This document shows, in pieces, positions 24,437 through 37,044 of a DNA stretch of 64,000 bases (its first letter is position 1; each line of letters starts with the position of its first letter). Location of the stretch: NCBI GenBank assembly GCA_910574455.1, contig CAJSYZ010000002.1:3373671-3437670 (forward strand), given 5' to 3'. Below the pieces are notes generated by a model. The model was given only the letters and a program-made list of their open reading frames with translations. It had not been told where the DNA came from and searched no databases. The translations under genes were made by a program, and so were the position numbers. This stretch comes from Trichaptum fuscoviolaceum (taxonomy: Eukaryota > Basidiomycota > Agaricomycetes > Hymenochaetales > Trichaptaceae).

Positions 24437-27398
24437 CTACCATAAACGCAAAATCACGATGAATATCAAGGAACACCGCTCACTCATCGTCGTATCTGCG
24501 CGGGTGAGCAACGCAGCAAGCCCTTCACAAATCTGCTCCACCGCATCAACTATATCCAATGCAGAGAGCTGCGTAATATGTTGATTGGCCGCAGTAAACA
24601 TCAGAGCGTCGCACAGGTAGTCCCAGGTTTCCGCAACGAGCAGCCCGTCCGTGCTCTTCTTAATTGAGATAGCAGCGTAAGACGCGAACGCAGAAGCCAG
24701 CTTCAGGTGAGTGCCGCGGATACCGAACGCCAAGTTGAAAATGGCGTCATCTGTGCAAGACTTGGGCAGTGTCAGATCTGTACTGTTTGAACCAGGAGAT
24801 CTATTTGCAGATGATCCAGATTTCTTCGCCGCAGCTAGACAGTTCAGAAGAGAGACTCTGATTTCAATATCAGCAGAGGTGGTCCGAGAAGAGAGGTCTT
24901 TCACGAGCTTCGCGAGTAGCGTGGACGTAGAGGTAGGAAGACAATTAGTCGCATCGCAATTGCAAAGAACAGTAGCCATGTCCAGCAGCACAGTTAGAGC
25001 CAGCCGTGAGTCTTGGTCGATGACCAAAGGTGTCTCCGTCCTATTTTTGCATCAGTCGATCCCATGGGAGCGTAGAGAATCCAATCGCGCGATAAACCAC
25101 AAACGCACCGTATGGCACAGCTGATACCTGGGTCAAAATTCGTCAGCGCATCTGAAACACGCAAAGATAAAGGAATCCCACTGAGTGCAAGTTTGCTCGT
25201 AAACGATTCCTTTCCGTCCTTCCCGATTCCGTCATAAGAGGAACAAGCCTTCCTGACAACTGCATGCTCCAAAGATCTCAGGCAGCGCACAATTTCAGCG
25301 CGCACTACCGCGATGTGTTAGCAGACGGAACGTCACCCTTGATCGGAATTGCGAATCAAAACTCACCCTTATACTCGGAAGTGCTACAACCCAATGTGCC
25401 ACATAATTCTAGTAGACGCTCAGCGACGACACTTAAGCTAGGTAGGGGAAGGGCTAAAGCGTGATCCGATATCAGCTGGACGAGACACCAGATGGCGCGG
25501 AAGAGACGCATTATGTGCAAGGCTGCAATTCCTTCAGCTTCTAGTCTTTGGTCATGACTAGGCATTTCGTATAGGCCATCGGTTCCATAGTTGAGTTGAT
25601 ACTAAAGTACGGAAAGGCGGTCAGAGAGCGGACCAGAGAACATTTACGGACCACTTACAAAAAGGGCGGTAAACGAAGCAGCGGGATTGATAGCCACGAC
25701 CGCCTTCAGAATGCGCTGCGCATTGTGTGACAGATGGCAAGGATCGTTGGGGCTGTCCATAGTCTGCTCATCAGAAAGAACAAACGTTTCTTCCAGGTGG
25801 CAAAGCCATGTCGCAGTCTGTATGCGTTTGTGATTTTAGGCTAAAACTATATATATTGAGACATACCAGACGCTTGACATCGGGTTGCACTATGCGTGAG
25901 TCATCCCATGTCGACCATGCCCAGGGGATGAAACAACCCCATCGAAGGAGAATCCTTTGGCAGTAGTCCAATTCATAGATCACTGGACACTCCTTCGATT
26001 CACTCGTCGAAATAACCGTGCGGAGTAATAAAAGGATTTGGGCTTCCGTGTGAGGTCGGAAAGGTGAAGGCGACTGATCCTGCGACATGTCATTCGCTGC
26101 CTGTTGAACTAAGTATCAGCAATTGGCAAAGCAAGTAAATGCTATGGGCCTCACAGAATATAGAGATATTAGCATCGAAGAAGCTGCACGGTGTGTGTAG
26201 CTCGTGGTATCAGCGACGCATCCATCTGCTTCAGATATCGCCTGAGTTTGCAGTGAGAAATCGCCTATCAAGGATTCTAAACACTCCGAAAATTGACTGG
26301 GATCTAATCTGAGGCGAGCGATTTTATTGGCTATTCAGTGATCTAAGCACGATAGATCGTATCAACGCACTCGATTTCAGACCAGGGGCTGCATTCTGAC
26401 AGATCTGCTTTGATCACGATTGCAGCAAACAGAAAACAAAGTGATAAACGCTTGAGTGCCGGGGAGGAGTGTGGTGACCGCAGCACATCTGGTAGTTGCC
26501 TGATAGACGCTGATATGAAACTCATTTAACATCTTTTATGACCTGGACTAGAGAAGAGAGAGCTTACAAGGGAGCTGGCTGGCTGTCCGAACACTCTCCT
26601 CTTGCCTTCGCGCTTGCAAGCTCGCCGGTAAAGAGCTCATTGGGTAATTTGGTGTAGATGTCCCACCGGCGACGCTGAGAATCGCATCTCCGAGCAGAGA
26701 CAAGAGAACATCCATCCAAGTGAAGATTCCATCGCAGTCCTGTTCGTTGACCAAGATCTCCGAGTCCTCGTTGACTGATCCGAGTAAACTCTGTCGCAAA
26801 GATAACAAGCAGGATAACAGTGCTGGATCGACTGAGAGAATACATTAGACGTCCATATATGCGTTCCATCTAGTCTTCTACCGAACATACATATTGATTC
26901 CAGACAATGAATATAAAGATCGTCTTCGTTTTTGCCAAAGACGTTGGTTACAGTGGCCCTGGTAAACCTGATCATGTCGACAATGTTCGAGTGAAGGTCC
27001 TCGGTCACTACATTATCCTTAGAGAAATCAGGGATGTTGCTAGGGTCTACGTGAGTGCGACTCACTGAGGTCGTTTGAGTCACATTGTCGCAGAGTTCGT
27101 GCACTTTTGCGATAGCACGAAGTGTTCTCGAACAAACTATTTCGCGGAGTTCCATAACATCGGGAGAAAGCTGATCAACGGTATTCTCGCTGGTGCAAAG
27201 GTTGTCCAGAATAAGGTCTATATTGTCTTCGTATACCATGGCGCAGACCGGTATTGACCGCCAGTCGGGTGTGGTGATAGTTGAAGGAAGAGAAGGAAGA
27301 CCGTCGGTGTCGGACTGGGTCGAAGCGAGGAAGGCTTCGGGAAGGAGCTTGCCGGAAGCCGTTTCAACAACTTGAAGTTGAATTGAATTGTTCCCCAT
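24437..27398 (-). CDS. Uncharacterised intron-rich helical protein
   Basis: I do not recognise the family. The start is ATG at 27398 (MGNNSIQLQVVETASG). The first long exon ends near 26891 after YIHCLESI. Further coding blocks read clearly at about 26808-26566 (LLSLRQSLLGSVNEDSEIL), 26512-26370, 26300-26160, 26100-25868, 25800-25660, 25600-25374, 25300-25040 and 25030-24437 (LALTVLLDMATVLCNCDAT). I followed frame-keeping splices only as far as the exon ending near 25374. The protein is about 800-850 residues, mostly amphipathic helices with repeated Leu patterns, reminiscent of ARM/HEAT-type scaffolds, but no repeat consensus is certain. It shares a 125 bp intergenic region with the acyl-CoA synthetase. 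The 3' end could lie beyond the stop at 24437 if another intron is used. Exact junctions need transcripts. Confidence 0.6.
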
Positions 27399-27402
27399 GG
27401 GG

Positions 27403-27410
27403 TATAAATA
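27403..27410 (+). promoter_or_regulatory. TATA box in 125 bp bidirectional promoter
   Basis: TATAAATA lies 5 bp beyond the start codon of the minus-strand gene (27398) and 114 bp before the start of the acyl-CoA synthetase (27524). Its orientation and distance suit the synthetase. A C/T-rich stretch follows, as at a transcription start. Confidence 0.55.
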
Positions 27411-27523
27411 GTACTATGTAGCTTCTAACCTTCCGAGTCTCTCTTACTACTTCTCTCTTATACCATCTGCAACTTTATCTCGGTTTTCTTGCATAATTTT
27501 GTCCCCCGCTGGCCCTCACCATA

Positions 27524-30322
27524 ATGGCTTCACAGATCCTTGCTAGTAAGCAACAAAGCTCACACAATATAATAGACAAAAAGGTCAATTTACTGACTGC
27601 GAACTCCAGGCTTTCGGCCAACTCCTGCAAGCATACCCCCGGAACACATTAGCTTCAGGATGAACGTGCCCAAAGAATATCCAGTCCATCTACACCCTTT
27701 GGTCCGAGCTACGTCTTCTGATAATCCATAGCATTGGTCTGACCGTGACACCGTATCAGAATCCTCTTGCGTTCCTTTTGCGCGGCGCGCAGATATACCC
27801 GAATAAGCTTGCTATTGCTCATCCAGATGTAGAGCATCCTGTAGCCTATACATACTCAGTATGGTATGCACAGCCCATATGTACAGACATCTCTATGAAT
27901 GTCTGACTATCTGTACATCTTCGTAGGGCCCAAAGAATTCAGAACCTCGCTTACGCATTGATCTGGGCCGGCATTAAACCGGGGGACAGAGTAGCTGTAA
28001 TAGCACCCAACACGTACGTCTTGATGCTTCCGTACTACACAGTTAGAAAGACAAACTAATGCTTCGGCAGTCCCATGATTGCAGGTATGGTCAATATTGA
28101 ATTCACAGGATTTCACTAACAATCTACCATCCTTAGAGACATTGCATGGTGTTATTGCAGCACGGGGCGTGCACACAGCTATCAACACTCGTTTGACAAA
28201 AGGCGAGGTAGACTATATCCTGGAGCATAGCGGGGCCAAGATTATACTTGTCGACTACGAATACGTCCACCTAGTTAAGGGTTCAAAGGTCCCTGTGATC
28301 GTTAGTAAAGACACTGGTACATGATGTGTCCATCGTCTGGAAGCTGTATCACTAAGTCGAGTCTGTCTTACAGGCCGGTTCGGTTGCCCTTACGAAGAAT
28401 TCCTATCAAAAGGAAGGCAGCATAGTAAAGAAAAAGGGTGGTTTGGTCTTGAAATGGAGCTCAACGAAAATGCACCTGCTATACTCTGTTATACGTCGGT
28501 AATAATTTGATTCGTGCACACATAATAATCTAATCCATGTTGCACAGATCCGGAACGACAGGTCGGGTACGAGCAACACGCATCGAAACTGTATTCCTTC
28601 TAATGTATACGTAGCCCAAGGGTGTACTTACTACGTTAAGGGGTGGGGTACTCCGTTCGTTTTATTTTAGCTATAGCTAACTCGATGTGCAATCCAGGAT
28701 CATATCTAGCGGCTGTGGCTAATGCGTTTGAAACCCGGTTCGCTGCTAATCCTGGCGAACCTCTTGCCAAATAGCTGACCTTCCTGTAGGATGAACCCAG
28801 ATTCCGTCTACCTATGGTAAGCTATAGCTACCTTTGCGCGGCTTGCTGTCCTTTTCTGACAATTTCCAGGATCTTACCGATGTTCCACGCCGCCGGCTGG
28901 ACATTCCCTTGGGCAATTACTTTCTCATTTGCGGCACAGGTTAATTCGTTTCCTTTAGTTGCATATATCATGCTAAACGATTCGATTCATGCTTTTAGAT
29001 TACTATTCGTGCGGTAAAGCACGACCAAATATGGGGGCATTTCTTAAAGTCAGGCGTAACGCATTACTGTGGAGCCCCCACAGTACAGGTACTACTTGCA
29101 ATAACTTGATTGTATGTATCGGTGTTAAGCTGAATGTTAAATTACCTCTGCAGATTGGGATAATCAATCACCCCGACGCACGTGTATTGGAGCGTCCCAT
29201 AAATGCTATCATCGCAGGTTCAGCACCTACCGCTCATCTTATAGGCGAGCTTGAGAAGAAGAATATACATGTAGTACACGTTTACGGTTTAACGTGAGCA
29301 TACATACATACTTTATGTGGATGCCTTTGAATAATCTGACCTTCATCATTTACAGTGAAGTGAGAATTCAATTTCTTTCCATATATGTGTCACTGACATC
29401 TGATCATGATTCCTTCAGACCTATGGTCCTTTCACTCGCGGTTATCCTCAGGATTTCTGGAAAGGTATTTCATTGGAAGAAAGAGCAAAGATTATGGCCC
29501 GTCAGGGGCATGCCTACGCGACCGCTCAGGAAGTGCGGGTCGTGTATCAAGATGACAGCGATGACCTGACGGACGTCCCGGCTGACGGAAAGACGGTCGG
29601 TGAGATCGTCACTCGTGGAAATATAGTAATGAAAGAGGTATTCACCTCGATATTTTTACACAACATTCTGGATTGAAGGGAGATCTTGATTCACAGTATT
29701 TCCGGGACCCGGAAGCAACAAAGAAGGCGTTCAGAGGGGGCTACTTCGGCTCAGGTGATCTTGCGGTAATGTTTCCTGATGGCAGCATTTCGATCCAAGA
29801 TCGCAGTAAAGATCTCATCATTTCTGGCGGAGAGGTATGTAACACTAGCTTAATGAAACGCCACGAACTGAAAAAACTGGAACATTTCTCAGAACGCATC
29901 CAGCCTAGCCATTGAGCAAGGTACTGATGTTCTTTGGAATGTACGATGCTATTTGACATTATTAATACAAAATGCATTAGAACTGGCAGAACATCCTGCC
30001 GTCCTCGAAGTAGCTGTTGTTGCTCGATCCCATCCGAAATGGGGCGAACGCCCGATGGCGTTTGTGATCCTTACCCCCGCAGCCGACAAGGAGTACGCCG
30101 GACGACATTCTCAATTCGAAGCTGACCTCAAGTCGTTCGCGAAAACCAGATTGCCCGGCTTCGCGTGTCCGGAATGGGTGAGGGTCGTAGATGAATTGCC
30201 AGTAAGCTTTGCCGGTTTCAGATACGACATGCATGGTAGCTAAGTTTCCGTTCTTTCTTCAGAAAACTTCAACGGGCAAGATAATGAAGACCGCACTCAG
30301 GGGATTTGTCGCGAAGTTATGA
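27524..30322 (+). CDS. Peroxisomal acyl-CoA synthetase (AMP-binding family)
   Basis: Activates a carboxylic acid to its acyl-CoA using ATP, through an acyl-adenylate. Twenty exons sum to 1716 nt (571 residues). Starts of the exons: 27524, 27610, 27760, 27927, 28071, 28137, 28374, 28548, 28615, 28698, 28790, 28870, 28999, 29154, 29356, 29419, 29697, 29893, 29981 and 30263. Motifs: P-loop YTSGTTGRPKGV, YGLTETYGP, the FGSGDLAVMFPDGSISIQDRSKD hinge region, ISGGEN, and the catalytic lysine in KTSTGKIMKTALR. The protein ends in AKL, a peroxisomal PTS1 signal, so use in beta-oxidation or an acyl-activation step in peroxisomes is inferred. The YGLTE motif is completed only by a 4 nt exon (29356-29359). 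The substrate cannot be read from sequence. Confidence 0.92.
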
Positions 30323-30492
30323 AATGTATATTACTAGTAGTATAACAAATTCTGCATGACAGTAGCGGCTACAAATGTTCGTGGATAAGTGTGCATAATT
30401 AATCATTAATGTTGAGGCAGGCGGGTATTTTGCTTGGACAAGATGCGTATAAATGAATAAAAATGCGAAAGATTGGGTGGTCGGTTTTTTTT

Positions 30493-33400
30493 TCAAGACA
30501 CGGGATTTGGGCAAAGGCGTAAGATGCGGAAGGAGCCGTTGCTTCTTTCGCAGAAATAGACATTATCGTCGTTACGTCCCAAGAAAAGGAGCTCTTCGTT
30601 GATGCGGCTCTCGTAATCGTCGGACACTCCCAAAGCGAAATCGCTCTTGGCTGGAGACTTCCCAATGCCAAGATGCTGTTTCTTGCTCGGTGTCTGAGGT
30701 AATGAGGGAGGCGCGGACGAAATCGGGCCGGAGGCAAAGTGAGAAAGAGGGGAGCCTATTCTCCAGACAAAAGGTTCCCGCCTATTTGTTGTAGATGGGG
30801 AAGGTTGGAAATGCGGCAAATACGAACGAGAAAGATCACCGGGTCTCATTAACGCATCACCTACTTCAATCACCTCTAAGCCACCTTGCCTAACGGCAAC
30901 AATGACGGCTTTGTTCTGGACGTCAAATGCCTCCAGGCGCTTCACATCACCCAAACGTCCATAATAGAACGAAAAGTTTTCCTCTTCGTCCGTACTCCAC
31001 TGAATCCGTCCCTTAAGGACCGATCTACCGCGCGAATCGACGATGGACGTGCTATGTCCGCCACGAGTAGTGAAAAACAGCGCAGGTGGACCATAATGCC
31101 GAGGTTGAGTCAGAAGTGAGATTGGGTCCAGCAGAGGCTTCACGTTCTCGTTGATTGTCGACACGCAATCCAAGGGAGGGGGGAGCGATCGGAAGGGGTG
31201 CGATGGGTCGACACTCTGCGCGCGTAGGTCTTTCAAATGAGTGAAATCCAAGTCCTCCTCTCGCCTCACTGGTAAATCCGGAGGCAAGAGTCCATCCTTG
31301 TACCACGTCTGCATGAGTGAAGCCTTCCAAGGACCCTGGACAACGCCCTTCGGATCGCGATAGAACCACTTGGAAGGTGGGAGAACAGGCGGGACAGGTA
31401 AACCTGGAGGTGTAAATTGGACATTGGCAAGATCAAGGTTGTTGACACCGTTTTCTTCAGGCTCGTATTGCGCTCGATACTCAAGGAAAGACTGATATGT
31501 TGGTGGAATTATGTATTCATCGGCAATAGTAGCAAGCGGGAAGTTGGGTGCAAAACTTAGTTGTTGAAACGTCGTATACGGGGCAAGCTGGGCAGCGGCG
31601 ATAGCTGCCAACTCATCTGAGTGTGCATCAGGAGTGTTGGAAGTCTGAGATAGACCTGGGGTGGTGATTTGCATGTTGGGATCAGAAGCATGCCGGCTCA
31701 TAGGCGGCGGGGTAGCAGTAGTTTCCTCCGTGTTCATAGGAGCCGAAATTGTAGAGAACGTCACACCGACGGGTCCACTATTACCACCATTGGCGTCGTC
31801 ATCACCCAGAGTTGGGGCATCTGCCTCGCTGCTGACAAGTTCCTCAACACGGTCACGAGCTCGTCGCCGAGCGGCACGACGCTCAGCACGACCTACTCTT
31901 ACTTCGCGAACACGGACAGTGGCAGGTTCAAGACCGAAGACGTTCTGAGCAAATACTAGGAAGACCTCAACCAAGTCATCTCCTTGCAGCTGCAGCTCTA
32001 GTGATCGAGGTGAATCTGGGAGTATGAATGTACGAGAAAGGCCAAGAGTTGTCCTGTACGTTCCAGCGAACAGTTCAACCTTCTCGCCATTCTCTCCGCA
32101 AAGAATAGCCAGGAAGCTGCAAAAGATCGTTAGCAGAGCATATTAATGTGCAAACAAGATGAATTACCTCTTCTTCGCCGTTTCGACTGCTTTGATCAAT
32201 ACTGCACCCTTTGTTCCAGGTAATTTAACGTACTCCAATTTGGGTGCTGGGGGGATCGGAGGTAGTGAAGAGCCTGTTTGCCTCTTCGCAATATCACTGT
32301 GAGAGGATTTGAGTGCATGTAGCTGCTCTTCCGATCGACGCGAGCTGAATGCATTTGTGAAAATTCGGGGTAAAAATCTATGATGAGAAGTCGAGCTGGA
32401 GACTGATGTCGATGGCGGAATAGCTGGACCCGATACTGGGGCAGTGCGAGCCGTACTCGCCCGTGACACCGGTCGCGTTGGGGTAGGTCCACGCGCAGAT
32501 GAAGTCCGTTGCATAACAGAGGTAGTGTCAGCAGAACCGATACGCGTAAGAAGATTTGATGAGCGTTCGGTCATCTGCGAGTCGGCTGTCCTGGGTCGGG
32601 TCATATTGCTTGGTGTATTAGAGAAGATGCTGGAGGACTCCATGCTACCGTGGCTGCTGGAATTGGCGAAGACGCCGTCGAAAACAGACCATCGCCGGCG
32701 CGACCTCCGAGACGAAGAGGGGGTGGGCGTGTGCATATCTGACCTGGCACCATGAATCTCTGAGTTTGTATCCATGGGACTCTGAGGCTCGTCCATAGAG
32801 TTCATGTGAGATCCGATGAGGATAGCCTCCTGAGGTTGTCGGGTACCTATCGGGGGCAGATCTGGCAGTCGGCTCTCCAATAGGGCCTGAGCAAATGTGA
32901 TGGAATCGCCGCCCTCCTCGTCCTCATCCTCATCGTTGTCAGCATCCGAAGTCGCCGTATTGGGACGTTCCTCTCCAGGAGGAGTGTATGAAAGCGCCTG
33001 TCGAAGTGTCCAAACAGTCGGTGTTGGTGAGGGAGGCGGTCGGGCAGCCGTATTGGAGTTGTTTGACAAATCTAACTGAGTTGGTCGCCCGCGACGGTTC
33101 AGAGTCGGCGCTGCAGAGGTAGACGTTTGTGTTCGACGTAGTGAATCTTCGATATTGGGCACTTCGATAGCAGGGGATGACGACAAACCTACCGAACTAG
33201 ACGATGGCATAACTCCAGGAGAGTTTGGACCAGTAGCCATGGAACTAGTCCGCTCATCCAAGGCAGCACTCCCACTATTACCAGCAGTGGTCATGTTAAT
33301 CGCTTCGTCGTCACTTGAGCCATGTTCCCAATCCGCCTTTTCATCATCCCGATTAGCAGTAATCGCGCTTCGTCGGCGTACTGTAGTCCCAGCTAAGACA

Positions 33401-35016
33401 TCTGCAATGGATCCAGTGCGAGAACGAGTTTGAGCAACTGAAATTACCGAAGATTGATTTCGCAATGGAGGTCTAGTGGGAGACGGATTCTGGTAAGGTG
33501 GAGGATCTGAATCATGTTGGGAAGTTGCAACATTCTCTTGAGTCACCGCTCGGGACTTCCGGCGAATAGTGGGCGGGCGTGGACGTGGCCTTTCGTGGAG
33601 TGAAGAAGGAGAGGCCTCAGCTCCAATACTAAGTGATTTACGCCTCTTGGACTTGGGAGTCGGAGTGGGAGGTGTGGGTGTTGTAGGAGAATCACCGATT
33701 CTCGCCTTGATGTACTTCTCGTTGTCACCTTTATGGATTTTAAGCTCACCGAACACTCTGTCAACACCGCCTGCAACGCCCTTCTTTGCTTCCTCGCGTC
33801 GCATTCGGTCCCTTTCTCTTCTTACCTCGACATCAATCCTCCATTCAACCGCCTTTCTGACTTCTTCCAAAGCATAAACCCGTACGCCGTCCCTTCGGCC
33901 AGCGATCGCCACTAATACACCTCGTTCTTCCATAACTACAACACTCTTGAAACTCACCCTCCGTACCAATGCGTAAGGTTGTGGAGCTGGAGGGGAAACG
34001 AGAGGCAGTACATCCAAGCCCTGAGAGTGGCATAGCAAAAGAAAATGAGGGGCTAGAAAGGTACCACTGGTCGGAGGAGTACTAAAATGAGACGGTGTTA
34101 AGACACTTGTGATGGCAGTGAGGGATAGTCCAAGTTCCGGAAGAGCAGGTGGTGGTAGGGTGGGTGGAGGAGTAATTGGCCGAGTCGGTGGTGTAGGCGA
34201 CGAAGCTCTGGATGTGTCTTCAGCCCTTGTACGATTAGTCTCTTCCGGTACGACAGAGGGTTGGCTTGCAGAAGTTGGCAATTCCCGCTCTGGTCTACGG
34301 TGAATGAGCTGTGATAAGAATCCGGAGAATCGGTTTGCAGCACGAGTCTGAAGAAATGGATTGTGGCCAGAAGTCAACGCAAAAGGTCAATGTCAGTTAA
34401 GATTAGAAAGAGTAAAAGAACGCACATCAACCGTAGACCTCCTTCTGCTCGACCGTCTTTCTAAGGATGTTGATGAGTGGTGGCTCAACGCCGGAGACGG
34501 ATTGGTGACGGAGGCAGAAGCTGGAACTTCTAGTGTTTGAACCAACTCCAGTGTATTTCGCCCAGAAACCAGTGAGGGTGCCGAGCTTGCTGTCGCAGTG
34601 CCAGGCGGGCTGACCCCTGCACCCGCGTCTCGTCTATGAGATTCATGCAAGTTTGCCATACTCGACGAAGGTCTGTCGATGACGATAGATTCAGCACTCT
34701 TCTTTCCTTCCGACCCAAGTTCTTTGTTGAATTCCTTGTCCCCGCTAATGCTTGGGACACGTTCGGTTGCCTGGACACTACGGCCGTCGCCGTCGATTTC
34801 CTCGATCTCACGACGCGTCCTCGCAGTCTCTACCTCTATGTCCGCCATTTCCTGCGCGTCGCTCCAGACCTCATCACCCACAGTCGTCATGCTTCCATTC
34901 TCCTTCGTATAATTCGAGCTCGCGAAGGCAGGAGAAATCGGAGACGTCGCCGCGCTTCCTACTACGGAACTTGCGCCGCTGTGGGCGACGGTGGATGAGG
35001 CAGGCGCATTCGCCAT
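30493..35016 (-). CDS. Large CNH-domain protein with GYF domain
   Basis: Three exons (35016-34426, 34347-32168, 32116-30493) sum to 4395 nt (1464 residues). After a Ser-rich N-terminus, residues about 265-385 look like the first blades of a citron-homology (CNH) propeller (LSLTAITSVLTP, APHFLLLCHSQGLDVLPL, RRVSFKSVVVMEERGVLVAIAG). A Ser/Thr/Pro-rich insert of about 500 residues follows, and the propeller resumes at 905-990 (KLPGTKGAVLIKAVE, SFLAILCGENGEKVELF). A GYF-type peptide-binding domain lies at about 1173-1210 (WFYRDPKGVVQGPW, MQTWYKDGLLPP); the usual GPF and GYF triplets are GPW and GLL. CNH domains bind Rho/Rab GTPases and GYF domains bind proline-rich ligands, so a signalling or RNA-linked scaffold is inferred. 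Upstream in-frame codons reach 35223, but MANAPASS is the likely start. Confidence 0.82.
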
Positions 35017-35501
35017 CGAGTTGCACAACGACGAGCTAGAGCCTCGCCGCCGTTGGGAAGAGAAGGAAAGGAGGAGATGAAAAGAGAAGCAGGGATGGGA
35101 TGACAGGCGAAAGCGGGCGGTAATAATGGCCGGGGCAAACCAGTTTTGTGGAGAACAGCCATAAGGCCAACGATTCCCACGGTTAGAAAAGTCTACTACT
35201 CCTTGCGGACTCGGTCTAATCACTGTGTCAGCTCGAAACGATCATGACCGCTCTCAGAATCTCATCAAGGGCCGACGGGCTGCCGACCTTGGGTGCACCA
35301 CGCGCTCGTCTTACAGCTCGCCTCGGTCCCACCATTGCATCTGCGGGAATATGCCCTCTCTTGGGTATCATTTGCATAATCTACAGACACACGTCTCAGC
35401 CCTCAGGCTAATCTCTCTCCAAGGATGTCCCATCAATCGCTAGCAGCATTTCACATACTACCATGCAGTAGTACATACTTGAAATTCTCCGCAGCAGCCC
35501 G
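35017..35501. other. Intergenic, tandem minus genes
   Basis: Lies between the start of the CNH/GYF gene and the stop of cyclin H, both on the minus strand. It must hold the CNH/GYF promoter. No extra gene seen. Confidence 0.5.
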
Positions 35502-36718
35502 TCAGTCGTCGTCGTCGTCATCGTCGTCCAATCCTGCATCGACACCGTCGCGGGAGAGTTCGTCGCCAAACGGATCACCCGCCTCCAACGTCCGTTTCAC
35601 GTTCTCAGCCTTTCTTTCCCGCTTCTTTCGAGCTCTTGCTTCTTCTTCTGCCTTCTTCGCAATGTAAGCCTTCGTTCCGGGTATCTTCTCGGGATTCTTG
35701 CACGACCGTAGCCGTCTATCGACATCTCGTACCCTCTCTACGTCTGGTCCCATCCCATCTTGTAGTATCATAGTCTTGATATCTTCGATGATGTCGACCG
35801 CGGAGTTCGCTCCTTTTGAACGGGCCCAGCTCGCAGCAAGGTCCGGAGATGCCAAAGCAAAGGCTGCTAAGGCGATTTGCGATGGTGAATAGACAAGCTC
35901 GGCGTCTGTCAGTCGAGAGGCGCGAACGTGCTGCATAGCTGTGCCATAAGCCCCATGCAATACTTCTATTGATGTATCAGGTAGATTCTTGGCAATAACT
36001 CAGATTAGCGTACAACCCCAGTAGCACGGCGTGATCGGACCAACCTGGACATCAAGATATATGCCCCACAGAGCCCTGTGGGCATGCCAGACACTGAACT
36101 CAAAGTTCAGGCTTTGCGCAACAAGGAACTCTAGATCAAGGACATCAGCTGGCGCTGTTCTGGGAATGTTCGTTGTGTAGGCCTCTAGAGATATAGGATG
36201 GTTTGTTGTTTTTGAGGCCAAGAACACAGCAGTCAGCCTAGCTACGGATCAGAATTGCACTGCAGCGGTAGAGTAGCCATATAGCGCACATCACATTCTT
36301 TGGATGCCAGTCCATGACAGTGTTCTTCAGGTAAAACCGCTTAAGGTATGAAACAGCGGTAGCTTCGACTTCCTCTGGGAATCTGAAGTGGCCACACAGC
36401 TGGGACACCTTTCCAATGTAAAGCTTTACAAGCAAGCACTCCTCTTCGGGCGTCAAGAATGACACCTCTGAGGAAGAGCCAGGCTAACATGTTCCGACTT
36501 CAGCGAGGACATTGAGGACAGTGGCGGAACGAGAGACGTGCCGAGTTCACCTCCAGAGCATTCTTGATGACGGCGACAGCAGCAGCGTTTAGCGATGACC
36601 TTATCTCCCGCAGCTGTTCTAAAGAGTATCTCCAGTTTCTGAATTGTGTTGTCCCTTCGTACAGAGGTCTCTTCTGCGAGTTTTGTGTGGTTTCTGAGGA
36701 TGTAAGTTGAACGGTCAT
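35502..36718 (-). CDS. CCL1: Cyclin H (TFIIH CDK-activating kinase cyclin)
   Basis: Regulatory subunit of the CDK7/Kin28 kinase of TFIIH, which phosphorylates the RNA polymerase II tail and may activate CDKs. Four exons (36718-36551, 36483-36290, 36237-36045, 35987-35502) give 346 residues. The N-terminal helix is typical (YEGTTQFRNWRYSLEQL). The first cyclin box follows (SFLTPEEECLLVKLYIGKVSQ, VSYLKRFYLKNTVMDWHPKNVM, AVFLASKTTNHP), then the second (LVAQSLNFEFSVWHAHRALWG, DAELVYSPSQIALAAFALA). The C-terminus is a charged helix (KKAEEEARARKKRERKAENVKR) ending in a run of eight Asp. The fourth exon uses a GCCAAG acceptor, which is the frame-keeping choice. Confidence 0.94.
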
Positions 36719-37044
36719 GAAAGTAGGTAATAAAGAGGTGCGTGTGGTAAGCCGAAGCCTGAGTTTTACCGTCGCGTCAGGCACGTCATCAACGCGACTT
36801 GCTCTCGGCGACGTCGGCACTCTTGCTATCAACATTGGATATATGAGCGACGGTGTTGGCAACCAATCGTACACACATACTGGTTCCGAAGTTATTTCTG
36901 CAGGCTGCTCGAAAATGTCGATGATGCGTAATACCCAGCAATTCCTCAGAGCGCGCATCTTTTTCTCATCTTCGTTCCTTCCTGCTGCCCAAGTTGACGA
37001 AACACCGACTCTCGCGCATCGTCGGAGTCGATATCGCAAGAATA
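36719..37044. promoter_or_regulatory. Bidirectional promoter, cyclin H / GPI protein
   Basis: A 326 bp interval between divergent start codons (36718 minus, 37045 plus). A 204-codon minus-strand open frame and a 143-codon plus-strand one overlap it, but neither has protein-like composition. Confidence 0.5.

Noticed and set aside
27702..27759. Apparent frameshift in the acyl-CoA synthetase
   Set aside because: A 56-58 nt intron from GTCCGAGC to GTATCAG joins HLHPL to NPLAFLLRG in phase, so no frameshift is needed.
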